A stretch of 64,000 nucleotides of DNA from NCBI GenBank assembly GCA_951812925.1, contig OX638370.1:24667964-24731963 (forward strand), written 5' to 3'. Below are positions 32,745-44,710 of the stretch, piece after piece. The notes under the pieces are model-generated. The model worked only from the letters and a program-made list of their open reading frames with translations, had not been told where the DNA came from and did not search any database. Position 1 is the first letter of the stretch; every line of letters starts with the position of its first letter. This DNA is from Calliopum simillimum. Lineage: Eukaryota; Arthropoda; Insecta; Diptera; Lauxaniidae. Both the position numbers and the translations under genes were made by a program.

Positions 32745-33365
32745 TTATTTTAATCATTGAGCTGAAAAATATCTAAGTATTTTCTAGCGTATCATTTAAA
32801 TCTCTATTTTTTAAAAATTCGTAACCTGAAGTGTGATGAATACGATCGATACGAAATTTCTTTCGAAACAAACTAGATTGACTTTCGCAAAAGTTACTTT
32901 CTCTACGAATGGAATCTCTCGGTAACGCCAACTTTTCAATCTCCACAGTAAGTATGAAACATGTTCTTTATATTTAGTGCTTTAGTAATAGTAGCATGAG
33001 TACTTTCCATGTTTTCTTCACGACATATTAATGATTTGACATCTGATCCATGAAGTAAGCATTTCCATTCATCAATGTATACAAAGAATCTTCAATATAT
33101 TATATGAAAAAAATTATTAGTTCATATCAGCACTATTGTAAGTATATTAAACGAGTACTTACGGTTCACCAAAAGTCTTCAGTTTTGAGGATGTATTGCT
33201 TTGCAAAATATATTCTTTCATTTAAAGTTGAGTAAGAGTATTTTATCGAATTTTTCCTTATAATTCTGCATTCAAATTAATTTTATCAAATAAGTTCCAT
33301 ACGTTATGCAAATACATACTACATTGATTTCTGGAGCTATTTTCAAAGTAATTTTCTTGACTTTC
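32745..33365. other. Intergenic, no gene seen
   Basis: A+T-rich. No coding frame, repeat end or RNA gene is recognised. Confidence 0.35.
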
Positions 33366-34222
33366 TCATATTTTTCGACTTCCATTATATTTTCAGATAT
33401 TTTTTACCATTTCTTGATTTTCCAATATTCTTCATATATCGTCGGGTTAAAACTATGTACAACTAGACATCTACATTTTTCATGTTTTGAGAAAAAAGCG
33501 TTTCAAGTTTTTAAAATTCGTTTTTGTATGGGATTTGTAGTTTTTTGCTCTTTAATCCTTATATAAAATTGGATGGGGTCTATATTTTGAAAAACCTACT
33601 AGACTGGGGCATAGAGCTTTTTTTCTGCATGTTTCTGTATACTTAACTCAAAACATCAATATATGTAGATGTCTAGTTGTAGTTTTAACCCGACGATATT
33701 TCGACTACCATTATATTTTCGGATACTTTTTACCATTTCTTGACTTTTGCAATATTTTTGATATTTTCTGATATTTTTGGATATTTTCAACCATTTCTTG
33801 ACATTTCCAATATTTTTTTTATATATTTCGACTTCCATTATATTTTCGGATATTTTTAATTATTTCTTGATTTTTCCAATATTTTTCACATTTTTCGGCT
33901 TCCATTATATTTTTGGATACTTTTTACTGTTTCTTGACTTTTCCAATATTTTTCATATATTTCGACTACCATTATATTTTCGGATCTTTTTAACCATTTC
34001 TTGACATTTCCAATTTGTTTTTCATATTTTTCGACTTCCATTATATTTTTGGAGATTTTCAACCATTTCTTGACTTTCCCAATATTTTTCATATATTTCG
34101 ACTTTCATTATATTTTCGGATATTTTTTACCATTTCTTGATTTCCAATATTTTTCGACCACCATTATATTTTCGGATATTTTTTACAATTTCTTGACTTT
34201 TCGAATATTTTTCATAAATTTC
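33366..34222. repeat. ~67 bp A+T-rich minisatellite, about nine units
   Basis: CCATTATATTTTCGGATATT and TTACCATTTCTTGACTTTTC recur with spacings of mostly 67-69 bp (33902, 33969, 34038, 34105; one 56-bp unit before 34161). Open frames on both strands follow the repeat and are not genes. The array is interrupted by a MITE at 33440-33695. Confidence 0.85.
33440..33695. mobile_element. 256 bp MITE inserted in the minisatellite, ATAT duplication
   Basis: CGTCGGGTTAAAAC and its complement bound the element, and GACATCTACAT pairs further in. The minisatellite unit reads TTCATATATTTCGAC elsewhere; here it is TTCATATAT, the MITE, then ATATTTCGAC. The 4-bp duplication (33436-33439 and 33696-33699) is therefore exact. 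Confidence 0.85.
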
Positions 34223-34224
34223 TT

Positions 34225-35090
34225 TCATCAACGTATAGAATCTGAAATAATATGAAAAATTATTTTTATCAGTTTTGTAATTATTTTAATATTTTTAACA
34301 AGAACTTACGGGTTTTTTCATTCTAGGTTGCCTAAAATTTTTCCTTGAATACGACCCATTTGCTATATTTACATACATACATAAATCTTTTCCGGAGCTG
34401 TTTTTAAAGTACTCTTTTAATAACAGTCAACCGATAGTTTTCCATTTTTTGCACAAACGGTCTTTACGATTCTGGTTTTCGTAAGTCTAAAAACTAATCT
34501 AGGACCGAAATTCTCTTAGCAAAAAACCTGATATTTCTTTCGTATTCTTCAAGAATTTAGCTGTTGTTCTGTTAAGCTTTGAATGCATCTTATTTTTTAA
34601 TTTTACCCTATGTTCTTCTCCCTAGCTAAGCATTTTCCTTGTCACTTTTTATTGTTCATAAACCATCCTAAGCTATTCACGACTATGTCTTTAATATTTG
34701 ATTTAATTTTTTTTAAAAATCTATATATTATTCGGGCAGTTTTTCCATAGGTTCATATATAGTTTCCCACATTAAGGAGAAATTTCTAAAAAAAGTCACT
34801 TTTTCTGAATTTTTGTTGGCACTTTACCACTAGATTTTTCTGAAAATATTTTGATTCTTCTAGTCAATGAAAGGTTTCCAAATTTTAATCAATATCTGAG
34901 TTCCCTGAGTTTTATTAACAGAACATTCTACAATATCATAACTGGAACATTCAATAATTAAGTAGGTCAAATGCAAACTTGTTGTAATTATGTATATTTT
35001 TCTTTAAATTTAATTATATATTTTATAATTTTACATTATACACACTATACTACATAGAGTATTTTGAAACATTAACCATGTAAACTTGAA
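34225..35090. other. Intergenic, no gene seen
   Basis: A+T-rich spacer. Nothing recognisable. Confidence 0.35.
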
Positions 35091-35092
35091 AA

Positions 35093-35287
35093 CTAGACCA
35101 TTTTGCGACAGTGTCTATTTGTATAAATATAACCTGGTGGACAATCTGGTCTCAGGTAGAATATACTCTGAACTGCTTGATCTTCGTATTGTCTTTCTTC
35201 TGTACAATTAAATTGACTGTAAATATTCACAATATTTAGCAAAATCACCAAAAATATTAAAAGTAAACTTTTTTGCAAAAACAGCAT
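35093..35287 (-). CDS. Subgroup C secreted peptide, 64 aa
   Basis: The start is the Met of MLFLQKSLLLIFLVILLNIV, aligned with the tandem copies; a Met 12 codons upstream is in the leader. The signal peptide is cut near SQ. The sequon is NCT and includes a cysteine, so this precursor has three cysteines. The pro-region is acidic (EERQYEDQAVQ), and the 24-residue tail carries S-I-F-Y-L-R-P-D-C-P-P-G-Y-I-Y-T-N-R-H-C-R-K-M-V. It stands about 4 kb from the tandem array and is more diverged. Upstream (about 35358-35385) the minus strand has AAACGTGACCAGTTAAGCAA, a variant of the subgroup C block, preceded by a TATAAATTTT sequence. Confidence 0.85.
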   Translation of the reverse strand: MLFLQKSLLLIFLVILLNIVNIYSQFNCTEERQYEDQAVQSIFYLRPDCPPGYIYTNRHCRKMV

Positions 35288-35329
35288 TTTTTTCTTTAAT
35301 GGTATAAAGAAGTGATTACTCATTTATGG

Positions 35330-36150
35330 ATACGTTCAAGTTACGTACTCGACAATAATGTTGCTTAACTGGTCACGTTTAAAATTTATACTGATTTCAT
35401 TAAAAATTTCTATTCGAAGCTAAACAGGTTTTGCTCTTTTGTTTTCTTTACAATTTTTATTTAAAACATGTGTATTTACTTACTTAGCCACGGTGCGCTG
35501 GGTATAAGATTTTCTGATTTTTAAATTGTTTTTACAAAGACAATATTTTTTTTTCTCTAATAAAATATTTAACATGTATGAAGAAAAACCCTTGTCAAAA
35601 TCAAAAACCTTACGGAATACGAATGCCGAATATGAAACACCATTTTTATCGCCTCTCCGCAAGTTCTGTCGTTTTGGAGATGTTGTCTATTTAATTAATT
35701 AAGGTGGAAATTAAAAATGAAATCATAATTTCCAACTTCCATGAACAATACCTCCAAAACTATAGAGCTTACGGAGAAATAAGTTATAGATTCGGACTAA
35801 GCGGCTTAAAATCTATATGGGCATATACTTACCTCATTTGGTAATAGAACATGAAAAAAAATAAATTACTAAAACCTGAGTCATATAAGGAAAGATTATT
35901 ATCGGATTTGCCCATATGTATGACGTTGAACAATTTAAATTTTAAACCAAAAAACTGTTTCAAAATGGTTTTAGGTCCATCGGCTTTTCTTTGAAATGGA
36001 CTAAAATTTACATGGTGCTTGCTAACACCATAACCAAACTTTATTTGCCTGGGTAACGTAATTCCGAGCAACCTTAACTTTTGAAGCAGTCGACTGCAGA
36101 CTAGTATTACCATATCAGAAAAGTTTTAAGCAAAACAGAAAAATAATCAG
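35330..36150. other. Upstream region and spacer, no gene seen
   Basis: After the promoter of the gene at 35093 nothing coding is recognised. From 36155 to 36290 there is a cluster of GGTTCGAACC and CGGTTCGG-type motifs in both orientations, probably subterminal repeats of an unidentified transposon. Confidence 0.35.
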
Positions 36151-36360
36151 GACGTGAACCGGTTGAAAAACAAGGTTGGTTTGGTTCAGTGGTTCGAACC
36201 GATTTTGGAATTTTGGATTGGTTCGTCGAAACGGTTATTTTTTTTCTTCGAACCTGGGTTTCGGTTCGGTTCAAAGGTTCGAAAATTAAAAAAACTACGA
36301 ATATTTGTGTTATTTTGATACAGTAACAATCCAAATGAATATAGAAACACAGTTATATGT

Positions 36361-37374
36361 GAAGCACTCCATGCCAAGTGTACCAGCTCAAATTTTTTTT
36401 TCCTCCGATTTCGCTCAAAGTTAGCAATATGGTAGATCCGGTGTGCAAGAACAACAATCCGGGAGGATTAGGTCCAAGTACCATTTGTTTTTAAAATACA
36501 GGGCTGAAATTGGCGTTTTTAGTCATTTTCATGAAAAGGGTGTTTTTTCAAAAATTTATAGCTTACACTAAAGTTTGTAAATTGATAAATCAAAGTTACT
36601 GATCCCATTCATTTTGAAGTGTTCTTTTTATATAAAAATATTTCTTGGTGAAAAAATTTTTTTTCACCAAAATTTTTTACACTTAAAAATACTTTTGAAT
36701 TTTTTTTTAAAAAAGCCCCTTCGGTTTTTTCTAAAAGTTCTTTAAATTAAAGCATAATTTATAAGCTTTAAAACGATGTATGACTCAAGATGGGATTCGG
36801 ACGGTAAATGGGAGTTTTTGGCTGTTGAACGCTCGCGAAAGGCAAAAATCTTTTTTTACTCAAAAGGAAAGCATCTTACGAAAAAAGTGTACAATGCATA
36901 AAATGCTTAGAATCATCAAGGAAATAAGTGTGAAATTTTTTGGGAATTTTTTGGAAAGTTAAAGAAAAAAATTTTCAAAAATTATAAAAAAAATGTTTCC
37001 AAAAAAAGTCCAAAAAAATCTCTAGTACCTATTGCTTGGACGATTCTAAGCATTTTTTGCCTCGTACACGTTTTTCGTAAGATGCTTTCCTCTTGAGTAA
37101 AAAAAGATTTTTGCCTTCCGCGAGCGTTCAACAGCCAAAACTCCCATTTAGCGTCCGAATCCCATCTTGAGTCATACATCGTTTTAAAGCTTATAAAATA
37201 TGCTTTAATTTAAAGATCTTTTAAAAAAAACCGAAGGGGTTTTTTAAAAAAAAAAACCCAAGAAATATTTTTTTATAAAAAGAACACTTGAAAATAAATG
37301 GGATCACTAACTTAGATTGATCAATTTGCAAACTTTAGTGTAAGCAATAAATTTTTGAATGGATGGAGTGCTTC
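36361..37374. mobile_element. 1.0 kb palindromic element, ATGT target duplication
   Basis: GAAGCACTCCAT at 36361 faces ATGGAGTGCTTC ending at 37374, with ATGT on both sides (36357-36360 and 37375-37378). The arms pair almost throughout, for example GATGGGATTCGGACGGTAAA near 36790 with its complement near 37155. Inner sequence (CTTACGAAAAAAGTGTA, GCTTAGAATCATC) is shared with repeats at 1340, 3975 and 41457. Confidence 0.8.
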
Positions 37375-37551
37375 ATGTATACTTATATCTTTGGAAGGAT
37401 GAGAAAATTATTGTAGTTATCGAGCATTTTTTGTGAAAATGAGTTATGTAGTCCAGGATATTGTTTCCGGTGAGATCTACAAGCCGGCAAACCAAATTTG
37501 CTCTAAAACTTGTAGTTCCTTAGAAAAACAACTTGAAAAACCGGATATTAA

Positions 37552-37902
37552 GGCATGTCGTGAAATATGAGTGATTTCAATTTCTTTTCGCTTAGTAGGT
37601 TTTTTGATGAAAACGGTGAGTCGAACGGTAAAAAGTATTAGATTCTTTTTTGTGGAGAATTATAGATTCTACAAATAATATTGATTTGTATTAAAAAAAT
37701 AAAAAGCGTTAACGAAATATTCGATGAAATCAAATTTTTCGACTTTTTTCGGTTTTTTAAGAATATTTTCTAAATGGTTAATTTTTCTTTAATACAAATC
37801 AATATCACTTGTAGAACCTATAATTCTCCACAAAAGAGATTTTAATACTTTTTACCGTTCGAAAAGTAATTGAAATCACTTGGATTCCACAACATGCCTG
37901 AT
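37552..37902. mobile_element. 350 bp palindrome
   Basis: GGCATGTCGTGAAATATGAG faces its near-complement ending CCACAACATGCC. Blocks such as CGAACGGTAAAAAGTATTA and GTGGAGAATTATAG pair. Confidence 0.65.
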
Positions 37903-38057
37903 TGTGATTTCTTCATATCAACTTAAAATTTAAATTTGCTCTCCTGAAAAATTTTGAATAAAATGCGATATCTCGATTTACCATTTGATAAAAAAATTTA
38001 TTCACAATAATCAGTTGAGATTTCCCTCATGGACAATGCCTCCTTTATCATATTACC

Positions 38058-38255
38058 ACACACTAATAAATGAAAGTTTGCTGCTTCGACTTTTGATTTC
38101 CTTTAGCAATAATTTTAAACTATTTTGGTATTAAATTTAAAATTTTTTACAAAAAAAATTTGAAATTTATTCCAAAAAAGTATGAAATTTATTCCAAAAT
38201 AGTTTAAAATTAATACTTTTTTTGGCATAAAAGTTAAACTATAATTTATACTGTG
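38058..38255. mobile_element. Short MITE, copy 3
   Basis: Same family as 3719 and 6371: CACACTAAT start, TTTATTCCAAAAAAGTATGA repeats, TATACTGTG end. Confidence 0.45.
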
Positions 38256-38259
38256 CAAA

Positions 38260-40600
38260 GTAGGCCGGCTCCGACTCCATACAAACAAAAAATTGGGGAA
38301 AACCGCCCTTTATTTCAAAACTTACTTCGAGAGTATCTAAAAAATAAAAAATTTTTTTTTGGACTACTATAAAAACAGCCAAAATGATATTTTTTCTATA
38401 ACTTAGGCGGATGATTTCAGATGATCAAAAATTATAAATCGCTGTAAAGAGCTTAATAAGACCTACATTTTTTTCTCAAAGCATTTGAACCTCCGAGGTC
38501 ATATTCGACTAGTGAGAGCCAGTTTCTGTAGTCTGTATCCTCCAAAATGCAATTTTTCCTTTATTTGAGATTTTTTTACACCAAAGCACATGAATAAAAA
38601 TGTACGACTGATTAAGCCCTTTACAATAATATATTGGTGATTCTCAGATAACTTACTTTTTGTGTCCTCTGGCGATTTCACCTATACAGTAGGCTTTTTT
38701 TTCACAAAAAATTACACTATAAGTTAAAAACTATGTTTTTCTAATAGAGCGGATCAATTTTACCACCAAATAATTGATGGTCTACTGTGAAAGTTTGCAA
38801 ATATACCCCAAATGTTACAAACGTGGCATGTCCTACCCCTACTTTTTACAAACAAAACGATGAAAAACGACCAAAAAACGTAAATGGAACAGAAAACAAG
38901 TTACTACACATATTAAATAAATACTTAAGGCTACAATATTCTGAGCTCATCTGCAGTTTTAAATAGTTTTTAAAGGGCACAATTTCGAAAATTGTCCCCT
39001 AGTTTTGAAAAAAAAAAAAAATTTCTTGAAAGCATTATGCTAATACTGCATGGTACTACTGTCTCAGTCAATAGATTGCAATACAAATGCATTAATTCTG
39101 ATCACTATCCATCACCCAAAGGTCATCATGTCCAGACGCGTCCAAAAAGAAATCTGTTTGCGTTTTCTAGGGCAGTTTATGAACAAAAACAGTTTTTTTT
39201 AAAAATTATGGTCACAAACGTGGCACTCGGCACTCCCAGGTAGTACATTTTATTTTATGCATGAAAAAATTTTTTCGTAGGATTTGCATACATGACACCA
39301 AATTCTTTCGGTAAAATCTTGAACTCAAAAGCGTGCTTTACAATGAGCGATAAACTACAAAAATGTCACAAACGTGACGCATCAAAAATGTCATAAACGT
39401 GGCACTTTTTATCAGTCTGCAAAAAAAAACATATTTTGATATGAAGTTTGAGTATACAGATGTTTAGTTGAAGGCTATTAATTATGTTTTTAATACAAAA
39501 ATTTTTCTACACCATCAGAATCCTGAGTTATCCTTGCTCAAAAGTGAAAAAATCACTGTTTTGACATCTACTTAAAGCAATAGAACAAAAACAACAAGAA
39601 GTGAAATTAATTTTTGTCAATGGATTCAGTCAGCCAGATTTATTGTCAACCTATACATAATTTACCGTTTTTTAATTGGATTCCCAGCTTCCGAGTTATA
39701 AGCGTTTAAAGTAAGGATATCTTTCGATAACATACAAAGTATTTTTCGAGACCGAAAAGTTACAAAAAATCAAGTTTTATTATTTTTATCAATAACATAT
39801 TTAATTACAAAAATTTCGAGACCATGCAGACAATAATCGCATGAAAAATGACAGTTCTATGCTAGATTTAGTGAATGACCCTACTAAACTACCGCTTTGC
39901 AAATTAACAGAATCAAAATTTCATCTGTGCATTCACTAAATCTACAATAGAGCCTTATTTTTTCATCCGATTTTAGTCTGCAAGGGCTTAAAATTTTAGT
40001 GATAAAATATGTTTTTGATAAAAATAATAAAACTTACCATTTTTGTTAATTTTTCGGTCCAGAAAATCCTTTGTGTGTTATTGAGAGGTGTCCTTTTTTT
40101 AAAGGCTTATAACTCGGAAACTGGGAATCCAATTGAAAAACGGCAAATTATGCCTTGTTCATAATAAATTTGGCTATCTGAATCCATTGACAAAAATTAA
40201 TTTTACTTGTTGCTGTTTTTGTTAAGTAGATGTCAAAACTGTGTTTTTTTCACTTTTGAGCAAGTATAACTAAGGATACTGATGTAATAGAAAAAAATCA
40301 AGATCAGATTCGTAATTAGGAGATCCTAATCCACCATAAACGGCTATAAAGACAGAGGACAGGACACTATAGTTGATCTTTAGGGCGGTAGGATATAAAA
40401 AAATGGACCACCGGAGACATGACAGTGTTGCAAAATTAGTCTTGAAGTGTAAATTTGTCATTATATGCAATATATCTCTCATCAAAACGCTTCAAAAACA
40501 TAATTTTTCCATACTGTGGCTAAAATGTCACAAACATGGCAATTTGGTCACAAACGTGAAAGCAAAATTTCTTAACTTCGACCTCAAAGCCGTAAATTCA
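38260..40600. repeat. Region with six ACAAACGTGGCA-type motifs around a palindrome (39515-40288)
   Basis: TCACAAACGTGGCA or close variants occur at about 38816, 39211, 39365, 39389, 40526 and 40548, all in one orientation. Between them, 39515-40288 is an inverted repeat (ACCATCAGAATCCTGAGTTA against CATCAGTATCCTTAG-type sequence; TGTCAATGGATTCAG pairs). No coding sequence. Confidence 0.5.
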
Positions 40601-41450
40601 CACTTGTAGTTGATCTACTTAAAAGGTGAGTTTTAAGAGTGTGTTTACACAAGATAGCATGAAGAAACTTGCAAAGGACAAATATTCATATGTATAACAT
40701 AATCAAATATTACTTCAATCGAAAACATCAAAACATTTTACCTGGGTGCAATGCGTAGAATGTCCCATATATGTTTTTTCTTGAAAAATGTATCGTCGGC
40801 TATGCATAATGGAATGATGTGGAGATATTTTGGAGGAAATTTGAAATTAGAAAATATATTTTAATTTTTTCAGCTTATTACGAGTATATCTTTAAAGCAA
40901 GATTGCAAAAAATTTAAGTTTCTCGGGAAATTACTTTTTTTCATACAAAAATGTATGCGCAATCAACATAAATCGCCGGTTTTTAGCATATAAGAGTTCT
41001 GTAAAATTATAAGAGCTGATACCGTTCTTATTTTATGACTCCAAACAGTGGGCTCCAATGGTTCTAAATTTCAAAAAATGCATCTAAAAACTAAGTATGC
41101 AAAAAGTTGGCTGCATGTATGTGGAGTAAAAAAATGCCACGGGAAACCATAGATGATCCCTTTCACGAAATAATGAAATTTAACCAATGGTTTCTTAGAA
41201 AAAATTAACTAAACAAACAAACAGATGCAAAAATACTTATTTAATCACGTTGTGCATTTTGATGATGAAACTGAATCCTATCACAAATATCCTAATCTAA
41301 AATTTGAAAAAAAAACAATTTTTTTTTGGAAAGTAAGTAAGTAAATGAGTTAAAGTTTTGTAGAAAAAACAATTTTTTTTTTTAATTCTTACAATTTTTT
41401 TTAAATGATCACAATCAAAGTATGACTGGAAAAACTTATTTGTACAGACA
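40600..41450. other. Intergenic, no gene seen
   Basis: A+T-rich; no recognisable coding frame or repeat terminus. Confidence 0.35.
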
Positions 41451-41456
41451 TATACA

Positions 41457-42421
41457 TTAGAACGGGTTGATTTTGTATGAAGCAAAATAAAATCATCACG
41501 AAACCAACTCAAAAGTTAGAGGGACTCTTAAAAACGATATCTGCATCATTTGTTTTTATTTTTATTTTTTTTTTTTTCATGCTGAGTAAAACCAATGAAG
41601 CACTTTTGATTCTACTAAAAGCCCATTTTGGCTAAAAAAAAACCATGTTTTTTGGTCATAACTTTTATCCATTACAAAATGAACACTCAAGGGTGCTTTA
41701 GAAATAAAGAAAATATTCTTACAAAAATTTTGGCGTTTAAAAATTATAAATTTATTTTTTTGGTTAATACTTAAGCGATACCCCATCCCAAAAATCGATA
41801 TTTTAACGTTTTCAAATTACGCGGTCAAAACAACGATTTTTTACTAAAAATCGAGGCATCTAACGAAAAAAGTGTATATGTGAAGTGTGAATTTTTTCAG
41901 AATTTTTGGAATTTTTTTTTTGTTTTATTTTTTTGATCAAGTTTTGAAAATATATAAAATAGCCCAAAAAATTTTGAAAAAATTCACACGTATTTTTTGG
42001 ACAATTTCAAGTATTTTTTGCCGTATACACTTTTTTCATAAGTTCACTGGCCTTTCAGTAAAAAATCTTTTTCCGACCTTGTTATTGAAAAACGTAAAAA
42101 AATCGATTTTTGGAACCGAATATTATCTATACGAAAAAAAAATTTTTTTTTTAACACCAACATTTTTTGTAAGCACATAATCTTTATTTCTAAAGCACTC
42201 TTGGGCATCCATTTTATAATGAAAAAAAAAAGTTATCAAGAAAAAGTTATCATCAAAAAACATGTTTTTTTTAGCCAAAATAGGCCTTCAGTAAAATCAA
42301 AAGTGCTCCATTGGTTTTTCTTAGAATAAAAAAAAAAAAAAATGATGCAGATATGGTTTTTAAAAGTCCTCCGAACTTTTGGGACGGTTTCGGGATAAAT
42401 CTAAATATCGACCCGGTCTAA
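41457..42421. mobile_element. 965 bp palindromic element, TATACA target duplication
   Basis: TTAGAACGGGTTGATTTTG faces CGACCCGGTCTAA, with TATACA on both sides (41451-41456 and 42422-42427). The arms share CCAATGAAGCACTTTTGATT and GATGCAGATAT, among others. A second copy is at 44634-46331. Confidence 0.8.
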
Positions 42422-42485
42422 TATACACACACTTATACAACATAATTACATATTTTGTTTTAATTACATTTTTTCTTTTTTTATT

Positions 42486-42626
42486 CTAAACTCTTTTTCG
42501 GCAACGTGCTTTGTGGTCAAGGACATAACCTTTTTTGCATGTGAACATCATGCCATTCTGTTGCAATAGCACCAGCAGCAGAAATGTGATTTTCCATATA
42601 AATTCACGATTTATTTTGAAAAGCAT
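42486..42626 (-). CDS. Minimal secreted peptide, 46 aa, with the C-x2-G...C-R tail
   Basis: The frame reads MLFKINREFIWKITFLLLVL and onward through LQQNGMMFT to C-K-K-G-Y-V-L-D-H-K-A-R-C-R-K-R-V and TAG. The protein is little more than a signal peptide joined to the disulfide loop; the pro-region is missing, and the loop has one extra residue (x8 instead of x7 after the Gly). Strand, length of leader and tail place it near subgroup C. It lies directly beside a transposon (41457-42421), which could have removed the middle. It could be a functional ultra-short member or a decayed copy with an accidentally open frame. Confidence 0.6.
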   Translation of the reverse strand: MLFKINREFIWKITFLLLVLLQQNGMMFTCKKGYVLDHKARCRKRV

Positions 42627-42629
42627 TAT

Positions 42630-43130
42630 TTTTGTTTTAAATTTTATTTAGTTTTTTCTTTAATTTTGTTTCGAATAGAAATTTGTAGAATTTTTTTTTT
42701 TTTTTTTATAAAATTGTTTATTAAATAACTTTTCGCTTGGATTTTGTTTATATTATTTTTTTGTATTTTTGTTATCAAGTTTCAACGTTCAGCTTCGGAT
42801 TAAAACTAACTCATAATGTGTCACTTTAACATATATATCCATATGTACATATCTATATTTGAACAATGCCGTCGAGAGAACAGTCAAGTTCTCAAAGTTC
42901 AACCGAGAATTGCATATTCGTAAACGAAATGAGCAAGCGCTACAAATTGTAATACCCAAGATATGATATACTTATTTCGCGGAAAATAAATTAAAATATT
43001 TTTTCTATATCTTAGTATTTGACGTAAGAAAAATAATGTTTCGAATCTTTTGAATATAGATAACTTTTATCTTCTTTGTACTATACACGAAGCGTTTACT
43101 CGCTTAGTTCTACCGTTTGTAGCGCAAACA
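42630..43130. other. Upstream region of the 46-aa gene, otherwise no gene seen
   Basis: On the minus strand a TATATATG sequence near 42831 could serve the gene at 42486. CGCTACAAATTGTAATA near 42938 recalls the block upstream of the subgroup B genes. Confidence 0.3.
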
Positions 43131-43144
43131 AATAGGCGTGGCAG

Positions 43145-44610
43145 CAGGCCTGACGAGAGGGGGGGGGTAAGGGGGGATTCCCCCAGGCCCGGAGTTTTTT
43201 GGAGGGCCCGGATTTAAGCAAAAACAAAATCTTCATAAATAAAATTTATAGTAGTATTTTGCAAGCTTGCGAAATGATATTTAGGCTCAACTAGAGGAAA
43301 CGAGCCCAACCAATGAACACGAAACAAGCACTTGAGAAAAAGCCCGGGCCCGCAAAAAATTTTTTTTTTTTTTTCAAACGAGAAAAAACAAAGGTGATAC
43401 CATTGCCTGCTAACTTTTTGGACAAATCTAATAAGTTTTTTTGTTTGACTTAACTTACTCTATTTTCATTCTAAACACTTCACATAGACATAATTTTCCA
43501 TATTTTTATTTAATAACAGAATTCTTTCCAAGTTCGTGCTTCTAAGCCTTCGTGTGATTTACGGGTCCGCACGGGCCTCTAAATTAAGGGCTTTTGTGGT
43601 TAGGTACGGGCTCGCATGAAAATCGATTTCAGAGCCCGAGCCCATCGCTGCACTATGGTTTTTTTTTTGGTGTTTTGATGACTTTTGTATATAAGCCGAA
43701 TTTCATCCACATGGGTCAAATAGTTTCGAAGATATGGTGTGTTTTATATTTTTGGAGCGTGGCACCGCCCACTTTTCTAATAAATATAATTTCTCTCTGT
43801 GCCTTTTACAAACATACCGAGTCTTATCTATCTGCGTCTAATAGTTTCGGAGATATCAGGAATTTGTTTTTTGGGTGTGGCACCGCCCATTTTTATAATG
43901 AATTAATTTTTTCTTGCTTGATTTCATTGAATGCATATAAATTTATTCATGTATCACTCCTGCGTTTAATGCGACTAACATTGTTCAACAGAAAAACCGT
44001 TTTTTTTTTTAAATTTATGAGATTTCGACCTCTGTTCCTAATTTGTGGATCAAATGCTAGAAAAAGCGGGCATCTGGTCAGATAGCTCAATGTATAACCT
44101 TTAATTTTGCATTTGATTTAATTTTAATTACGTTTTTCTTTTTAATAACAACATAGGATTTCCAGAACAAATATTTCGCCACTTGAAATTTACAAAAAAT
44201 CAATTTCTAGTCATGAAAATTTTCTTAAAAAATTTGTATTTTTGTTCCAAAACAGCATCAAGTTTAATATTTGGACCGAAATCTCCTAAGGATATAATTT
44301 TAGCATAGTTATACTCTACAAAAGTTGATTTAATAAAATCTCCGAAAGAAATCAATAGTCTCGAAGTTCGGGCAGTTAAAATGATTTGGCTTTTTTTAGT
44401 ATATTTTTCAAGCATTGATCGAAGACCGGCCGAAATCTTATTTTTGACTTTTATTTTATGAATATGGGCGGGAAGCAAACAAAATCACAAATTTGCACAT
44501 TTCACATATCTCTTGGGCATCCTGTGGGTTAGAATCGAATAAAAAAAAAACTAGTAGTGGGGCCCATTATTACCCCCGGGCCTGGATTTTCTCTCCACGC
44601 CCCTTCGTGG
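43145..44610. mobile_element. Possible GC-ended transposon (CAGGCCCGG termini)
   Basis: GAGAGGGGGGGGGTAAGGGG and CCAGGCCCGGAG near 43155-43195 face CCCCCGGGCCTGGATTTTCT near 44573. Inside, at 43690-43910, two diverged copies of GTGGCACCGCCCA-containing sequence occur. The 163-codon frame at 43594 crosses these repeats and is not a convincing gene. Boundaries are approximate. Confidence 0.3.
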
Positions 44611-44710
44611 CAGTTATAGTAAAATCATATACATTAGACCGGGTCGAAATTTTGATTCAACCCGAAACTGACTCAAAAATTATGGGGACCCTTGAGAATG
44701 ATATCTGCAT

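Noticed and set aside
33306..34255. Hydrophobic frames on both strands that look like membrane proteins
   Set aside because: They follow the 67 bp A+T-rich minisatellite and change with its phase.
43594..44085. 163-codon plus-strand frame
   Set aside because: Crosses diverged repeats with GTGGCACCGCCCA motifs, has no domain-like sequence and lies in a probable transposon.
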